Of a stretch of 64,000 nt of DNA, positions 45,150-54,919 are shown in pieces. The first letter of the stretch is position 1. Every line of letters begins with the position of its first letter. A program made the position numbers and the translations under genes. The notes under the pieces were generated by a model. The model was not told the origin of the DNA. It ran no database searches and saw nothing but the letters and a program-made list of their open reading frames with translations. The DNA is taken from the NCBI RefSeq assembly GCF_000577275.2, contig NZ_HG916852.1, forward strand, positions 313,001-377,000. Direction: 5' to 3'. This DNA comes from Rhizobium favelukesii. Lineage in GTDB: Bacteria; Pseudomonadota; Alphaproteobacteria; Rhizobiales; Rhizobiaceae.

Positions 45150-46247
45150 TCAATCGCCGTCCGAGAAGGAGAAGCCAGCCGACAGGCCGATCGCGGCGCC
45201 GTAGTCATCGCTGATCTTGGTGATCAGTTCGCGCGTGCTGACGAGAAGGGCATCGAGCTTTGCCCTTTCCGCGGTGCTTGTCGCAACCTCGATATCGGGG
45301 TTGAGTTTCGGCACGGTGTCGAGCAGCGACTTGAAGCTGGCATCGATCGCGTCGGCGATCGGCTTTTTGTCCGCAGGTAGCAACGCGGCCATGCCGGCCT
45401 TTTGCCAGAGCGTCCGCAGTCCCTCTAGGTTGGCCGTCATCGACTTCCAAGTGTTGTTGGAGCGCCAGTAGATCGCCATGCGTGGACGCGGCGTGGTGTC
45501 CTTGCCCTTATAGAACTGCTCGAGCCGCTGATCGCGGACGGTTTCCGCGCCGTGAACAAGAATACCAAGCAGGGCGGTCACGGCCTCCTTGTTATCCATG
45601 AAGTCTTCGCTTTGCGGGCCGGGATGCTTCCAGCTTGCCTGCACGCCGTCGGGCTTTTCCCAAGCCGCGATGACTTCGCCGGCCTCGCGCTGGATGTTGC
45701 CGGCAACCGCCGCGCCATAGAGGCATCGGAAGCTGTTCTTCTGCTTCGTCAGGTCTTCGGAGCCGGTGCCGTGGAGTACGTATTCAAGCGCAGTCAGCCC
45801 CTGTAGCGCCACGCTTTTGCCGGCGATCGCGTCGACCGTTGCGTCCTTCGGATCGGCTTTGGCGATCAGAGCCTGAACCTGCTTCAGGCCGACGCCCTTG
45901 CGATCAGGATAGAACAGGATGTGCTCGAAGAGATTGTCTTGGATAACTGGTCCGGTCTGAACGATCTCAATGACCGACCAATATCGGATCGTATCGTCGA
46001 AGGCCGACTTCGCCTTGTCCAGCGTCTGCTGCGTAGCGTCATCGCAGAGGTCCTTCATCGCCGTCGTCAGGCGCGCTGCCGATTGCTGGGCGTTGCGGTA
46101 GCCGGGGCGGATCACCTCATCGACTGCCCGCTGCATGACTGCGGATACCGCTTCCTCGTTCAGGCCGGCCTGCGGTGCAGAGGTCTGGGCGGCAGCGGAA
46201 GAAACAAGGGCAAGGGAGAGGAGAAGAGGTTGCCAAAGGCGCATCAA
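45150..46247 (-). CDS. Imelysin-family protein (paralogue lacking GxHxxE)
   Basis: This 365-aa protein has a signal peptide ending around SSAAAQ. The helical imelysin (M75) fold includes ARLTTAMKDLCDD, YWSVIEIVQTGP and a C-terminal LYGAAVAGNIQREA half. The family GxHxxE motif is replaced by GLTALE (Thr for His), so metal binding must differ from the partner at 49111. It overlaps the dihaem protein gene upstream by four bases (ATGA). It probably acts in the periplasm with the other three genes. Confidence 0.88.
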   Translation of the reverse strand: MMRLWQPLLLSLALVSSAAAQTSAPQAGLNEEAVSAVMQRAVDEVIRPGYRNAQQSAARLTTAMKDLCDDATQQTLDKAKSAFDDTIRYWSVIEIVQTGPVIQDNLFEHILFYPDRKGVGLKQVQALIAKADPKDATVDAIAGKSVALQGLTALEYVLHGTGSEDLTKQKNSFRCLYGAAVAGNIQREAGEVIAAWEKPDGVQASWKHPGPQSEDFMDNKEAVTALLGILVHGAETVRDQRLEQFYKGKDTTPRPRMAIYWRSNNTWKSMTANLEGLRTLWQKAGMAALLPADKKPIADAIDASFKSLLDTVPKLNPDIEVATSTAERAKLDALLVSTRELITKISDDYGAAIGLSAGFSFSDGD

Positions 46248-47782
46248 AGGGACTCCAGGAATGTAATCAATGCCTGCCGGTCATCCTTGGGCAGGGATGT
46301 AAACGCGTCACGCGCCTTTTGCGCCTCGCCGCCATGCCAGAGAATCGCTTCGGTGAGATTTCTGGCGCGGCCGTCATGGAGGAAAAAGCTGTGCCGGCTG
46401 ACAGTCTGGGTGAGACCTATACCCCATAGCGGTGGCGTGCGCCATTCACGTCCGCTCGCGCTCCCGACTTGTTGTCCGTCCGCAAGACCCTCGCCCATGT
46501 CATGCAGCAGGAAGTCGGAATAGGGCCAGATCAGTTGGAATGATTGGGCCTTGTCGAGGCTGTCGCGGCGCGTGACGAACTTCGGCACGTGGCAGGAAAT
46601 GCAGCCGCTTTCGTAAAAGATCTTCTTGCCCAGCAGGGTTACCGGAAAGCTCGCCTCACGCCGTGCGGGGACCGCAAGGTTTGCCGAATAGAAAGTGACA
46701 AGATCGAGGATCGGACCGGGAGCCTCCTCCCTGCCTAGGCGCTTCTGGACGCCCGTCGGCATCTCCTGGCACTTGGCTTCGGCTTTTGTGCAATCGCCGT
46801 GCGGGTCAGGCCGGTCGGGGTTCGAAATGCCAATATCGTTGGAAAAAGCATCGGCGCTCTGATCGCGCACGCTTGCATTCTGGGCCTTCCAGCCGAAGCG
46901 CCCGAGCGCAACCTTGCCCGTACGGTGGTCGCGCACGATCGCCGCTTTGCCATGGACGCCGTCGCCGTTCGCATCGTCCGGATCGGCATGCGCGAGGATA
47001 TCCGCCTCGGGAATAGCCTCGATCAGGCCCAGCCCGATCATTGCCGGCGCAACGCGTGGCGAGAGCGTCGTGGCGGGGTCAAGCGGCCCGTAACCAAGGT
47101 CGGTCACCTCGTAGGTCGGCCGACGCAGCAAGACCGTCTCGCCGTCGCCAAGCGCAACAGGTTCCTCGGTGTAACGGATCGCCATCTTCCCTTCGGAGGG
47201 AAGGCCGGGCACCGCGAGATCCTGCAGCTGGTGGCCATAGATGAGATCGGGGAAGTTGACGATCTGGGCCTCGGTAATCCCGCGCTGCTCCTCGGGCGTT
47301 GCCGCCGGGCGCGATAGGCGCAGGACCATCGAGGTGGCGCTGACGCCGCCCTCCGGCGGCTTTCCGCGACCGTCGTTCAGGTGACAGCTCATGCAGGAGC
47401 GGGCATTGAAGAGCGGCCCTAGGCCATCCGAAGCCTGCGTCGAGGACGGCGCGGAGACCCAGAGCTTCTTGAAGAGCGCGTTCCCGAGCCGGAACGGCTG
47501 CTCTTCCTCGAAGGGGATCGTCGCAGAGATATGCGAGAAGGAATCCTGGGTGATCGGATCGATCGATGTGGCACCGCCTGCCTGCATCGCTTCGTATTGT
47601 TCGGCCTTGGAAAAATCGTTGGTCGGTGGCGTCACATCGGCGACGCGTTTCATATCTGCGTCGGAAAGGTCAGCTCGCTTTGGCGGGAAATCGAAACCAG
47701 ACGCCAGGGCGACGGAAAATCCGGCGATCGCAGCGCAAAATGCTGCGCTACCGAGAAGACGACGAGCCGGTATGGGAGGCAT
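46244..47782 (-). CDS. Dihaem cytochrome c-like thiol oxidoreductase
   Basis: With ATG 47782 this is a 512-aa exported protein (hydrophobic signal RLLGSAAFCAAIAGFSVALASG). Two haem-binding CxxCH motifs are seen, CMSCH in the N-terminal third and CISCH in the C-terminal third. The segments RLGNALFKKLWV, GLGPLFNARSCMSCHLNDGRG and FLHDGRARNLTEAILWHGGEA belong to the dihaem oxidoreductase family found with imelysins. ATG 47830 is an alternative start. It probably moves electrons for periplasmic iron oxidation. Confidence 0.9.
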   Translation of the reverse strand: MPPIPARRLLGSAAFCAAIAGFSVALASGFDFPPKRADLSDADMKRVADVTPPTNDFSKAEQYEAMQAGGATSIDPITQDSFSHISATIPFEEEQPFRLGNALFKKLWVSAPSSTQASDGLGPLFNARSCMSCHLNDGRGKPPEGGVSATSMVLRLSRPAATPEEQRGITEAQIVNFPDLIYGHQLQDLAVPGLPSEGKMAIRYTEEPVALGDGETVLLRRPTYEVTDLGYGPLDPATTLSPRVAPAMIGLGLIEAIPEADILAHADPDDANGDGVHGKAAIVRDHRTGKVALGRFGWKAQNASVRDQSADAFSNDIGISNPDRPDPHGDCTKAEAKCQEMPTGVQKRLGREEAPGPILDLVTFYSANLAVPARREASFPVTLLGKKIFYESGCISCHVPKFVTRRDSLDKAQSFQLIWPYSDFLLHDMGEGLADGQQVGSASGREWRTPPLWGIGLTQTVSRHSFFLHDGRARNLTEAILWHGGEAQKARDAFTSLPKDDRQALITFLESL

Positions 47783-47830
47783 TTTCGGAGTTCGGGCCGC
47801 TCCGCCAGACGAAGCGGCCCGCCTTTTCAC

Positions 47831-49111
47831 TTATTGGAAGACCGCGCCAGGATTATCCAAGCTGTCGGAACCTTCAAGCTTCACCGTGCCGAGATCGAGT
47901 GCGGCAATAACGCGCTGCACCGACTTTGTCTGGTCGACGAGGCCATCGATAGCTGCCTGAACGACAGCGTTGCCCTTCTTGTTGCCTTCGCCAATCATCT
48001 GGTCGTACTTCTCGACGTTCTGACCACGCTTGGCCATGACCTGCATTGCGTCGAGCGTCTTCTTCAGCTTGGCCTGCATTTCCTTGTCGACCTTCTTGTC
48101 CTTGGCTGCGACAAGATCATGCAGCGACGGACCGGCCATCTTCGTGCCGTCAACGCGGGTGTAATCGCCCGTGTAAGCGGCGGCGATGCCGATCGCGTCG
48201 TTGAGGTGCGAGTTGTAGGTGTTGTCGGAGAAGCAATCGTGCTCTTCTTCCGGATCATGCAGCAGCAGGCCGAGCTTCATGCGCTCACCGGCCAGCTCGC
48301 CGTAGGAGAGCGAACCCATGCCGGTCAGGATCGCAACGAGGCCAGCCTTCGGATCGACTTCCACATGCTTGGTGGCTTCGCCGTCCGGAGCCCAATTGTT
48401 GGTCATTTCCTGAAGGTCGGAAACGAGCAGCGTCGAGGCGGACTTCAGATATTCGGCGCGGCGATCGCAATTGCCGTGCGTGCAATTCTTGAGGTCGTAG
48501 TCGGTGGCAGGGCGGTTGCCGGCACCGGGGCCGGTTCCGGTCAGATCCTGGCCCCAGAGAAGGAACTCGATGGCGTGGTAGCCCGTTGCGACGTTGGCTT
48601 CGACGCCGCCGGCTTCTGCCAGCGTGCCGGACAGGAACTCAGGCGTCAGCTTGGACGCGTCGACATCCTTGCCGTCGATTTTGATGGTCTTGTTGGCAAT
48701 GACATTGGCGACGTAGAGCGAGTTTTCGTCGCTCTCGGTGCCGTAGGAGGCGTCGACATAATCGATCAGGCCTTCATCGAGTGGCCAGGCGTTAACCTTG
48801 CCTTCCCAGTCGTCAACGATCGGGTTGCCGAAACGATAGACTTCCGTCTGCTGATAGGGCACGCGGGCCTTGATCCAGGCGGCGCGAGCGGCCTTCAGCG
48901 TTTCGTCTGTCGGATTCTTGAGCATGGCGTCGATTGCAGCGTCGATGGCCTTGGCCGTCGCCAGCGAGTCTTCGTACTTCGCATGCGCAACTTCGGCGTA
49001 ATGCTTGACGACTGCAGCAGCATCCGGTGCCGCATAGGCGGGAATGGCGAGCAGGGCGGTTGGGGCTACGGCCAGCGCCACGGCTGCGCAGAAATTCTTG
49101 TTGAGTTTCAT
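47831..49111 (-). CDS. Imelysin-family iron-regulated protein (IrpA-like)
   Basis: From ATG 49111 this is a 426-aa protein with a clear signal peptide (PTALLAIPAYAAPDA). It has the imelysin motif GxHxxE as GYHAIEFLLWG, and QQTEVYRFGNPIVDDWEG and SLYVANVIANKTI typical of IrpA. It is the first gene of a four-gene unit (imelysin, dihaem protein, imelysin paralogue, DUF1513). An iron-control-type palindrome lies 84 bp upstream, so expression is probably iron-dependent via Irr. Confidence 0.92.
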   Translation of the reverse strand: MKLNKNFCAAVALAVAPTALLAIPAYAAPDAAAVVKHYAEVAHAKYEDSLATAKAIDAAIDAMLKNPTDETLKAARAAWIKARVPYQQTEVYRFGNPIVDDWEGKVNAWPLDEGLIDYVDASYGTESDENSLYVANVIANKTIKIDGKDVDASKLTPEFLSGTLAEAGGVEANVATGYHAIEFLLWGQDLTGTGPGAGNRPATDYDLKNCTHGNCDRRAEYLKSASTLLVSDLQEMTNNWAPDGEATKHVEVDPKAGLVAILTGMGSLSYGELAGERMKLGLLLHDPEEEHDCFSDNTYNSHLNDAIGIAAAYTGDYTRVDGTKMAGPSLHDLVAAKDKKVDKEMQAKLKKTLDAMQVMAKRGQNVEKYDQMIGEGNKKGNAVVQAAIDGLVDQTKSVQRVIAALDLGTVKLEGSDSLDNPGAVFQ

Positions 49112-49194
49112 GATCCTCTCCTGTGCGGACATTCCGTCTGAGGTCCGACGAAAAATCTCTTCGCCCAAAAGCAAACTGGTGTCAAACACTCTAG

Positions 49195-49211
49195 TTTGGA
49201 ATGATTTTAAG
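49195..49211. promoter_or_regulatory. Candidate Irr iron-control element (ICE)
   Basis: On the minus strand CTTAAAATCATTCCAAA matches the rhizobial ICE consensus TTTAGAAtnaTTCTAAA at about 14 of 17 positions. It lies upstream of the IrpA-like operon. Binding by Irr is inferred from the match and the iron-related genes. Confidence 0.55.
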
Positions 49212-49249
49212 TATATTTCGCCACCATCGCCGACCGGCTGAAGTGAGGG

Positions 49250-50539
49250 TCAGCCCTTACGCTGCATGCGGCAGAAAAAGAAACCGTCCGTATCCGTGGA
49301 GGCGGGCGTGAGGGTGATGGTCTTGTCGTCGGACGAGCGGGGACGCGGTCTGTCCTTTCCGAACAAGCCGTCCCACGCCGGCAGGGCGCTGACGATGTCG
49401 TAGTCGCCATTTTCGGCAGTGAACCGCCGAACCTGGTCCTCGTTCTCCTGCGGCAGCACCGAGCAGGTCACATAGATCAGCTCGCCGCCCGGGCGGACAA
49501 AGGCGCTGGCCTGTTTGAGAGCGTCTTGCTGTTGGGCAGTGCGCTCGTCGAGATTCTTGGCGGTCAGACGCCATTTGGTATCGGGTCGCCGCCGCCATGT
49601 GCCGGTTCCGGTGCAAGGCGCGTCGACAAGCACCTTGTCGCAGCGCTCGCTGAGGCCCTTCAGCGCCTTGGCGTCGTCATGCACTTGGACATTCCGCGTT
49701 CCCGCGCGCCTCAGCCGTTCGATGATCGGGGCAAGCCGCTTGCGATCCGCATCATAGGCGTGGACCTGGCCCTTGTTGTGCATGGCCGCCGACATGGCGA
49801 GTGTCTTGCCGCCGCCGCCCGCGCAATAGTCGAGAACCTGTTCGCCATCTTTGGGAAGCACGAGATCGGCAACGATCTGCGATCCCTCGTCCTGCACTTC
49901 GAACCAGCCTTTTTGGAACGAAAGCTCGGCCGTCACGTTTGGAAGCCGGGAGGCGCCTTCGCCGGCGGGAATCCGGATGCCGTACCGGGCGATCGTCGCC
50001 TCCTGTGCCCCGGCTCTTTCGAGCGCCTTGACCGTCTTGTCGCGGGTGGCTTTCAGGATGTTGGCGCGCAAGTCGAGCGTGGGACGCCCGGCAAGCGCCT
50101 GCGCCTCGGCAAGCCAGTGATCGCCGAAGGCGCTTTCAAAGGAGGACTGGACCCATTCGGGAATATCGCCCTGAACATGAGCGGGGGCATCGGCCAGCAT
50201 GCGGTTGTTGAAGGCGGATAGCGCCGCTTCCGAAAGCGGGCTGGGTGCGAACTTGTCGTCCATAAGTTCCGCGGCAAGGGTTTCCGGCGTGAAGCTCCAC
50301 TGCCGGAACATCACCGCATAGGCGATCGCGGATGCACGGTCATCGTCCATCAGCCAGGCGTGGGAGAGGCGCATACGAAGCGCATCATAGACAATATTGC
50401 CGATCGCCGCGCGATCCCCGGATCCGGCAAACCGATGGGCGAGGCCCCAGTCCTTCAATGCATCGGCGACAGGCCGTCTGCGGGCATCGATATCTGCAAG
50501 AACCGAAATCGCCCCTTCGAGCCGTCCGCCCAAACGCAT
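49250..50539 (-). CDS. RsmB/NOP-family RNA m5C methyltransferase
   Basis: This 429-aa protein carries an N-terminal helical NusB-like region (about 1-150) and a C-terminal SAM-dependent RNA cytosine-C5 methyltransferase domain: DYCAGGGGKTLAMSA (motif I), VLVDAPCTGTGTWRRRPDTKW (motif IV with Cys) and IYVTCSVLPQENEDQV (motif VI, catalytic Cys). It probably methylates 16S rRNA or tRNA. It stands alone between the iron operon and the RlpA-like gene. Confidence 0.93.
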   Translation of the reverse strand: MRLGGRLEGAISVLADIDARRRPVADALKDWGLAHRFAGSGDRAAIGNIVYDALRMRLSHAWLMDDDRASAIAYAVMFRQWSFTPETLAAELMDDKFAPSPLSEAALSAFNNRMLADAPAHVQGDIPEWVQSSFESAFGDHWLAEAQALAGRPTLDLRANILKATRDKTVKALERAGAQEATIARYGIRIPAGEGASRLPNVTAELSFQKGWFEVQDEGSQIVADLVLPKDGEQVLDYCAGGGGKTLAMSAAMHNKGQVHAYDADRKRLAPIIERLRRAGTRNVQVHDDAKALKGLSERCDKVLVDAPCTGTGTWRRRPDTKWRLTAKNLDERTAQQQDALKQASAFVRPGGELIYVTCSVLPQENEDQVRRFTAENGDYDIVSALPAWDGLFGKDRPRPRSSDDKTITLTPASTDTDGFFFCRMQRKG

Positions 50540-50695
50540 TCACACAGCTCCTAGTGGCCTCGGGTCAAAACTCCAGGCTTGTGAACAATCTGCAGGAAGC
50601 GCGACAGACGCAGCAGATTGTACACAAGTCTTCAATCGCGTCGTACTCGCGATTGGCGGCAAGAGCAAGCGGACGGCGTCGGGCCGACCGATGTT

Positions 50696-51058
50696 TTAGC
50701 CTATGACCTCGTAGCAGACCTTCGCAGTGCCGCTGCTGACCATACCAATGTTCTGGGCGGCGGCACGGGAGAGATCGAGGACGCGGCCACGAATGAATGG
50801 GCCACGATCGTTGACGCGGACGACGACACTGCGTCCGTTTCTGCGGTTGGTAACTTTCAGCTTCGTGCCAAATGCCAGTGAACGATGTGCTGCAGTATTG
50901 ATGGTCGGGTTCATACGTTCCCCGGAAGCGGTTTTGGAGCGAAGTGCGTACCATGATGCGCCACCGCAACCATTTGCAGCAAATCCTTCAACGGGAAGGA
51001 TGGTAGAACAGGCTGCAATCGTTGCTGCTGCGATAACAGAACGGCAAATTTTCTTCAA
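50696..51058 (-). CDS. RlpA-like (DPBB) exported protein
   Basis: A TTG start at 51058 with GAGGGGA upstream gives a 120-aa protein: a signal peptide (ICRSVIAAATIAACSTIL) and then the double-psi beta-barrel with GASWYALRSKTASGERM, AHRSLAFGTKLKVTN and VRVNDRGPFIRGRVLDLSRAAA. The catalytic Asp of lytic RlpA domains is present in DRGPF. No SPOR domain follows, unlike classical RlpA. A longer frame from 51154 adds a non-homologous stretch. Confidence 0.85.
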   Translation of the reverse strand: MKKICRSVIAAATIAACSTILPVEGFAANGCGGASWYALRSKTASGERMNPTINTAAHRSLAFGTKLKVTNRRNGRSVVVRVNDRGPFIRGRVLDLSRAAAQNIGMVSSGTAKVCYEVIG

Positions 51059-51663
51059 AACGGATTGTCCCCTCAACTGTTGAACTCGCGCCTTGTGGGC
51101 GGTGGGAGGGTTGAATCCGGCCAAGTGTGGCGAAAAAGTGCCTCCATATATCACGGAATATTACAAAGTGTAATATTTGTGATGACTGAATGCGCGACAT
51201 GGAGCCGCAGAAAATCAAGAACATGGGAAAAAAGATAATGAAATCAAGTAAAATTAGAACGATTCTTGCCAGACGAAATCCACGCAACCCATGATCACAA
51301 AATTAACGAAAATAATTTTGCGCGATTGCCATAATTAATGCCTCATTTGAGCAAATTCAGGGGCCGTTAACCATAAGCCAGTGCAGGATTATGTGCGCCG
51401 AGCAAGCGAGGTAGGAATTTTCTACCCTTCACAGATCCGTTCGTGGCCGCAGGTTAACAACCATAGGAAGTAAATTCTGCCGCCTGCTCTCCCTGGCAGG
51501 CAGGGTCGTGATGCGTAGACCGACGCTGACCGCTGCAGCATCATCTAAAATGCGATGGGCGTTGTCGAAAACACGGATAATCAAACGTCTTTACCTTGCA
51601 AGCGCGCAAAGCGGTAGCTGTGGGCGCGGCTCGTTCGATTTGGGAAGGGGAGGCTGCGAAGTC
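51059..51663. other. AT-rich intergenic region with candidate control sites
   Basis: About 600 bp separate the RlpA-like and MFS genes, both reading outwards. It holds an inverted repeat AATATTAC-N5-GTAATATT (51157-51177), a TTAACCAT at 51367-51374 that equals a CtrA half-site, and a GTTAACAACCAT near 51452. A plus frame from 51508 into the MFS gene has no homology before 51664. No RNA gene was recognised. Confidence 0.4.
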
Positions 51664-52878
51664 ATGAGCATATCCTATCGTTGGATTATTGTTGCTGCGG
51701 GGGCATTGATGACCTGCGTTGCGCTTGGCGCGATGTTCTCACTGGCGATCTTCCAGGAGCCCATCGCAATCGAGACCGGATGGTCACACGCGGGCATCGC
51801 GACTGCGATGACGCTCAATTTCATTGTTATGGGGATTGGCGGCTTTCTCTGGGGCACCGCAAGCGATCGCTTTGGTCCGCGCGTTGTCGTTCTGATCGGC
51901 GCCGGAGGCCTCGGGCTGGCGCTTGTGTTGGCGAGCCGCGCCGAAACCCTTCTGCAATTTCAGCTGACCTACGGCATTCTGGTGGGGTTTGCCGCCAGCA
52001 CGTTCTTTGCACCGATGATTGCGACCACGACAGGTTGGTTCGAGGAGAACCGCAGCCTTGCCGTCTCATTGGTTTCTGCCGGCATGGGTGTCGCGCCGAT
52101 GACGATCTCGCCCTTCGCGCGCTGGCTCATTTCCGCCTACGATTGGCGAACCGCGATGCTGCTGATCGGTATCGCTGCCTGGGTCCTGTTGATACCGGCA
52201 GCCCTGCTCGTTCGGCGTCCGCCGGCGGAAGCCGGCGACGGCGCAGCCACCGCTACCGCCAGCGGCGAGCAACCTTCACTCTCGCGGGTGTTCCGGTCGC
52301 CGCAATTCATGGTCCTCGGCCTGACGTTCTTCGCCTGCTGCGCGGCGCATTCCGGCCCGATCTTCCACATGGTCAGCTATGCCACGATCTGCGGCATAGC
52401 GCCGATGGCCGCCGTCAGTATCTACAGCGTCGAGGGGCTTGCGGGGCTCGGCGGCCGACTTCTCTATGGTGGGCTTGCCGACAGGATCGGGGTGAAGCCC
52501 GTCCTCGTCGCCGGCCTGTTCGTCCAGGCGATCGCGCTGGCAACCTATCTCTTCGTCAGCCGGCTCGGCGAATTCTACGTTCTCGCGATTATCTTCGGCA
52601 GTGCCTATGGCGGCGTGATGCCGCTTTATGCCGTGCTTGCTCGGGAATATTTCGGGCCGCGCATCATCGGTACTGTGTTTGGCGCAGCGACGATGCTCTC
52701 CAGCCTCGGCATGGCCTTTGGCCCTCTGATCGGTGGCTGGATCTTCGACACGTTCGCCAACTACTCTTGGCTTTTCATCGGATCCGCGCTGGTCGGGCTG
52801 GGGGCAGCGGCGATAGCACTGGCATTCCCGCCGCTCGCCCAGGCAAAGGCCGAGCCGGCCCTTGGCATATCCGCATGA
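51664..52878 (+). CDS. Major facilitator superfamily transporter
   Basis: From ATG 51664 (GGGGAGG upstream) this is a 404-aa protein with 12 hydrophobic helices. GTASDRFGPRVVVLIG is the MFS loop 2-3 motif and GGLADRIGVKPVLVAG its repeat in the second half. It resembles the monocarboxylate/oxalate-formate antiporter-like group (MFS_1, YbfB/MCT type). The substrate is unknown. It is convergent with the NAD(P)-binding protein gene, eight bases apart. Confidence 0.9.
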   Translation: MSISYRWIIVAAGALMTCVALGAMFSLAIFQEPIAIETGWSHAGIATAMTLNFIVMGIGGFLWGTASDRFGPRVVVLIGAGGLGLALVLASRAETLLQFQLTYGILVGFAASTFFAPMIATTTGWFEENRSLAVSLVSAGMGVAPMTISPFARWLISAYDWRTAMLLIGIAAWVLLIPAALLVRRPPAEAGDGAATATASGEQPSLSRVFRSPQFMVLGLTFFACCAAHSGPIFHMVSYATICGIAPMAAVSIYSVEGLAGLGGRLLYGGLADRIGVKPVLVAGLFVQAIALATYLFVSRLGEFYVLAIIFGSAYGGVMPLYAVLAREYFGPRIIGTVFGAATMLSSLGMAFGPLIGGWIFDTFANYSWLFIGSALVGLGAAAIALAFPPLAQAKAEPALGISA

Positions 52879-52886
52879 AGCGTCAG

Positions 52887-53759
52887 CTAGCCGCGCCAGC
52901 TGTTGCTCTGCATCAGCTGCGCGAGCGAGGCGGGATAGATCGGGAAGGAGAACGTAAAGCCCGCTGCCTTCAGCTTTGCGTTCGAGACCCGTTTGTTCTC
53001 GCCGTAGAAGGACCGCGCCATCGACGTCAGTTCAGCCGTCTCGAAGGGCTGCTCCGGCGGCGGCGCGACGCCCATCAGGCGTGCGGCCTCGACAATGACG
53101 TCCTGAGGCGGGCCGGGCAGGTCGTCCGTCACATTATATATGCCGCCGAGCCCGCGCTCGGCGAGGAACCGCGTGGCCGCCCCGATATCCTCCACCCGGA
53201 TCCGGTTGAAGACCTGATCCTTCTTGATCAGCCGTCGGGCCGTGCCGCGTTTCAGATTGCAAAAGGCATTGCGGCCCGGGCCATAGATGCCGGATAGGCG
53301 CAGAACTGCCGCCGGGACATGGGCCTCAGCGCCGATCGCCATCCAGCTGTCTTCCGCTTCCAGTCGCTCCTTCGACCGTCCGGAAACTGGCGTGCACGAC
53401 GTTTCTTCGGTTACCCAACCGCCCTTGTGATCTCCGTAGACGCCCACCGTCGAGAGGTAGCCGATCCACTGAAGCTTAGGCATCATCTCCCGCAAGCGAT
53501 CGCTCGCCAGCCTGATCAGCGGATCGCCATTCTCCCGCGGCGCAATGGATTGGACGAGGTGGGTCGCGTCCTGCATTGCCTCGCTCAATTCCTTGTCGAG
53601 CACCTCGCCGTCGAAAACGAAAGCGTCGATCCCCTGCCCACGCAGGGCAGCTGCCTTGTCGTTCGAGCGTGTCGTACCGGAGACGCGCACGCCGTCAGCC
53701 ATGAAAGCCTTTGCGATTGCCGTGCCCGAATAGCCGCAGCCGAAAATCATCACATGCAT
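52887..53759 (-). CDS. NAD(P)-binding atypical SDR
   Basis: The start at 53759 gives a 290-aa protein: [19 protein letters not shown] is an NADP-type Rossmann motif, then VSGTTRSNDK, YLSTVGVYGD (atypical SDR a5/YeeZ-like) and LRLSGIYGPGRNAF. It overlaps queG by one base (TGATG), so it is co-translated with it. YeeZ-type proteins may act on nucleotide sugars or quinones; the role here is unknown. It is the third gene of the GST-queG unit. Confidence 0.88.
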   Translation of the reverse strand: MHVMIFGCGYSGTAIAKAFMADGVRVSGTTRSNDKAAALRGQGIDAFVFDGEVLDKELSEAMQDATHLVQSIAPRENGDPLIRLASDRLREMMPKLQWIGYLSTVGVYGDHKGGWVTEETSCTPVSGRSKERLEAEDSWMAIGAEAHVPAAVLRLSGIYGPGRNAFCNLKRGTARRLIKKDQVFNRIRVEDIGAATRFLAERGLGGIYNVTDDLPGPPQDVIVEAARLMGVAPPPEQPFETAELTSMARSFYGENKRVSNAKLKAAGFTFSFPIYPASLAQLMQSNSWRG

Positions 53760-54907
53760 CAAACTGCTCCCGCCAAGCGCCACTCGTCCAGGACATCGCT
53801 GTCCGACTCATCCGGCTTTTGTGCCGCAAAGGCAGAAAATTCTCCAGCCTCGAGAAGGCGCGAGAGCGCCCAAACCGCCATGCCACGCACGACGGGCGAG
53901 GCATCCCGCGACAATGCCCGACATCGGTCGACAAATCGGCGATCGCCCGAATTGCCGGCGGCGATGAGCACATTCCGGATGAACCGATCGCGGCCAATGC
54001 GCTTGACCGGCGAGCCGCTGAAGAAGGCGCGGAAGCTGGCGTCGTCGAGGCTCAGCAGGTCCTCGATTGATGGTTCCTTCAAGTCCTCTCGGGCCTGCAG
54101 CTTCATTTCGGAAGCCTCATGGGCAAATTTGTTCCATGGGCACGCGGCAAGGCAATCGTCGCAACCATAGATTCGATTGCCAATCAGTGGCCGCAACGCC
54201 GGATCGATCGGTCCCTTGTGTTCTATAGTGAGGTAGGAGATGCAGCGCCGCGCGTCGATCTGGTAGGGACCGGGAAAGGCATTGGTCGGACAGATATCGA
54301 GACAGGCGCGGCAGGAGCCGCAGTGATCTATCTCTGGCGCGTCCGTGTTCAGGTCCGCGGTCGTGAACATAGAACCGAGGAAAAGCCAGGAGCCGTGCTC
54401 GCGGCTGACGAGGTTCGTGTGCTTGCCCTGCCAGCCGAGGCCGGCCGCGGCCGCTAAGGGCTTCTCCATCACCGGGGCTGTGTCGACAAAGACCTTCACG
54501 TCTGCGCCGGCGCGCGCGACAAAGCGCGTCGCAATCTCCTTCAATCGCCCCTTGATGACATCGTGATAGTCGCGATTGCGCGCGTAGACCGAGATCGCAG
54601 CCTTGTCGGACTTTGCCAGAATCTCGCGGGGATCGTCCTCTGGCCCATAATTGAGGCCGAAGACGACGATCGAGCGGACATCGTTCCAGAGAGTGCGCGG
54701 ATCGCCTCGCCTGTCGCGGGTCTGCGCCATCCACTCCATCGTTCCATGCCGCCCGGCGTCGATGAACTCGCCAAGCCGCTCCTTGGCCTCCGGGATAGCG
54801 TCCGGTCGCGTGACGCGACAGAGGTCGAAACCCAACGCCTTTGCCTCCGCCCGAACGAAGGCAGTGAGGGTATCGCGGCGTCTCTGTTCCTTGTTTTCTG
54901 TGGCCAT
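53759..54907 (-). CDS. queG: Epoxyqueuosine reductase
   Basis: This 382-aa cobalamin-dependent enzyme carries out the last step of queuosine tRNA modification. The N-terminal catalytic domain has [15 protein letters not shown] and [26 protein letters not shown]. Two [4Fe-4S] clusters come from [16 protein letters not shown] and [17 protein letters not shown]-like C-terminal tail follows. The length and motif order are standard. It lies between a GST gene (12 bp upstream) and the SDR-like gene (1-bp overlap). Confidence 0.96.
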   Translation of the reverse strand: MATENKEQRRRDTLTAFVRAEAKALGFDLCRVTRPDAIPEAKERLGEFIDAGRHGTMEWMAQTRDRRGDPRTLWNDVRSIVVFGLNYGPEDDPREILAKSDKAAISVYARNRDYHDVIKGRLKEIATRFVARAGADVKVFVDTAPVMEKPLAAAAGLGWQGKHTNLVSREHGSWLFLGSMFTTADLNTDAPEIDHCGSCRACLDICPTNAFPGPYQIDARRCISYLTIEHKGPIDPALRPLIGNRIYGCDDCLAACPWNKFAHEASEMKLQAREDLKEPSIEDLLSLDDASFRAFFSGSPVKRIGRDRFIRNVLIAAGNSGDRRFVDRCRALSRDASPVVRGMAVWALSRLLEAGEFSAFAAQKPDESDSDVLDEWRLAGAV

Positions 54908-54919
54908 CGAAGGCCCTCG

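Noticed and set aside
47531..49141. 536-codon plus-strand frame opposite the imelysin gene
   Set aside because: Antisense shadow of the dihaem protein and IrpA-like genes, which have signal peptides and family motifs.
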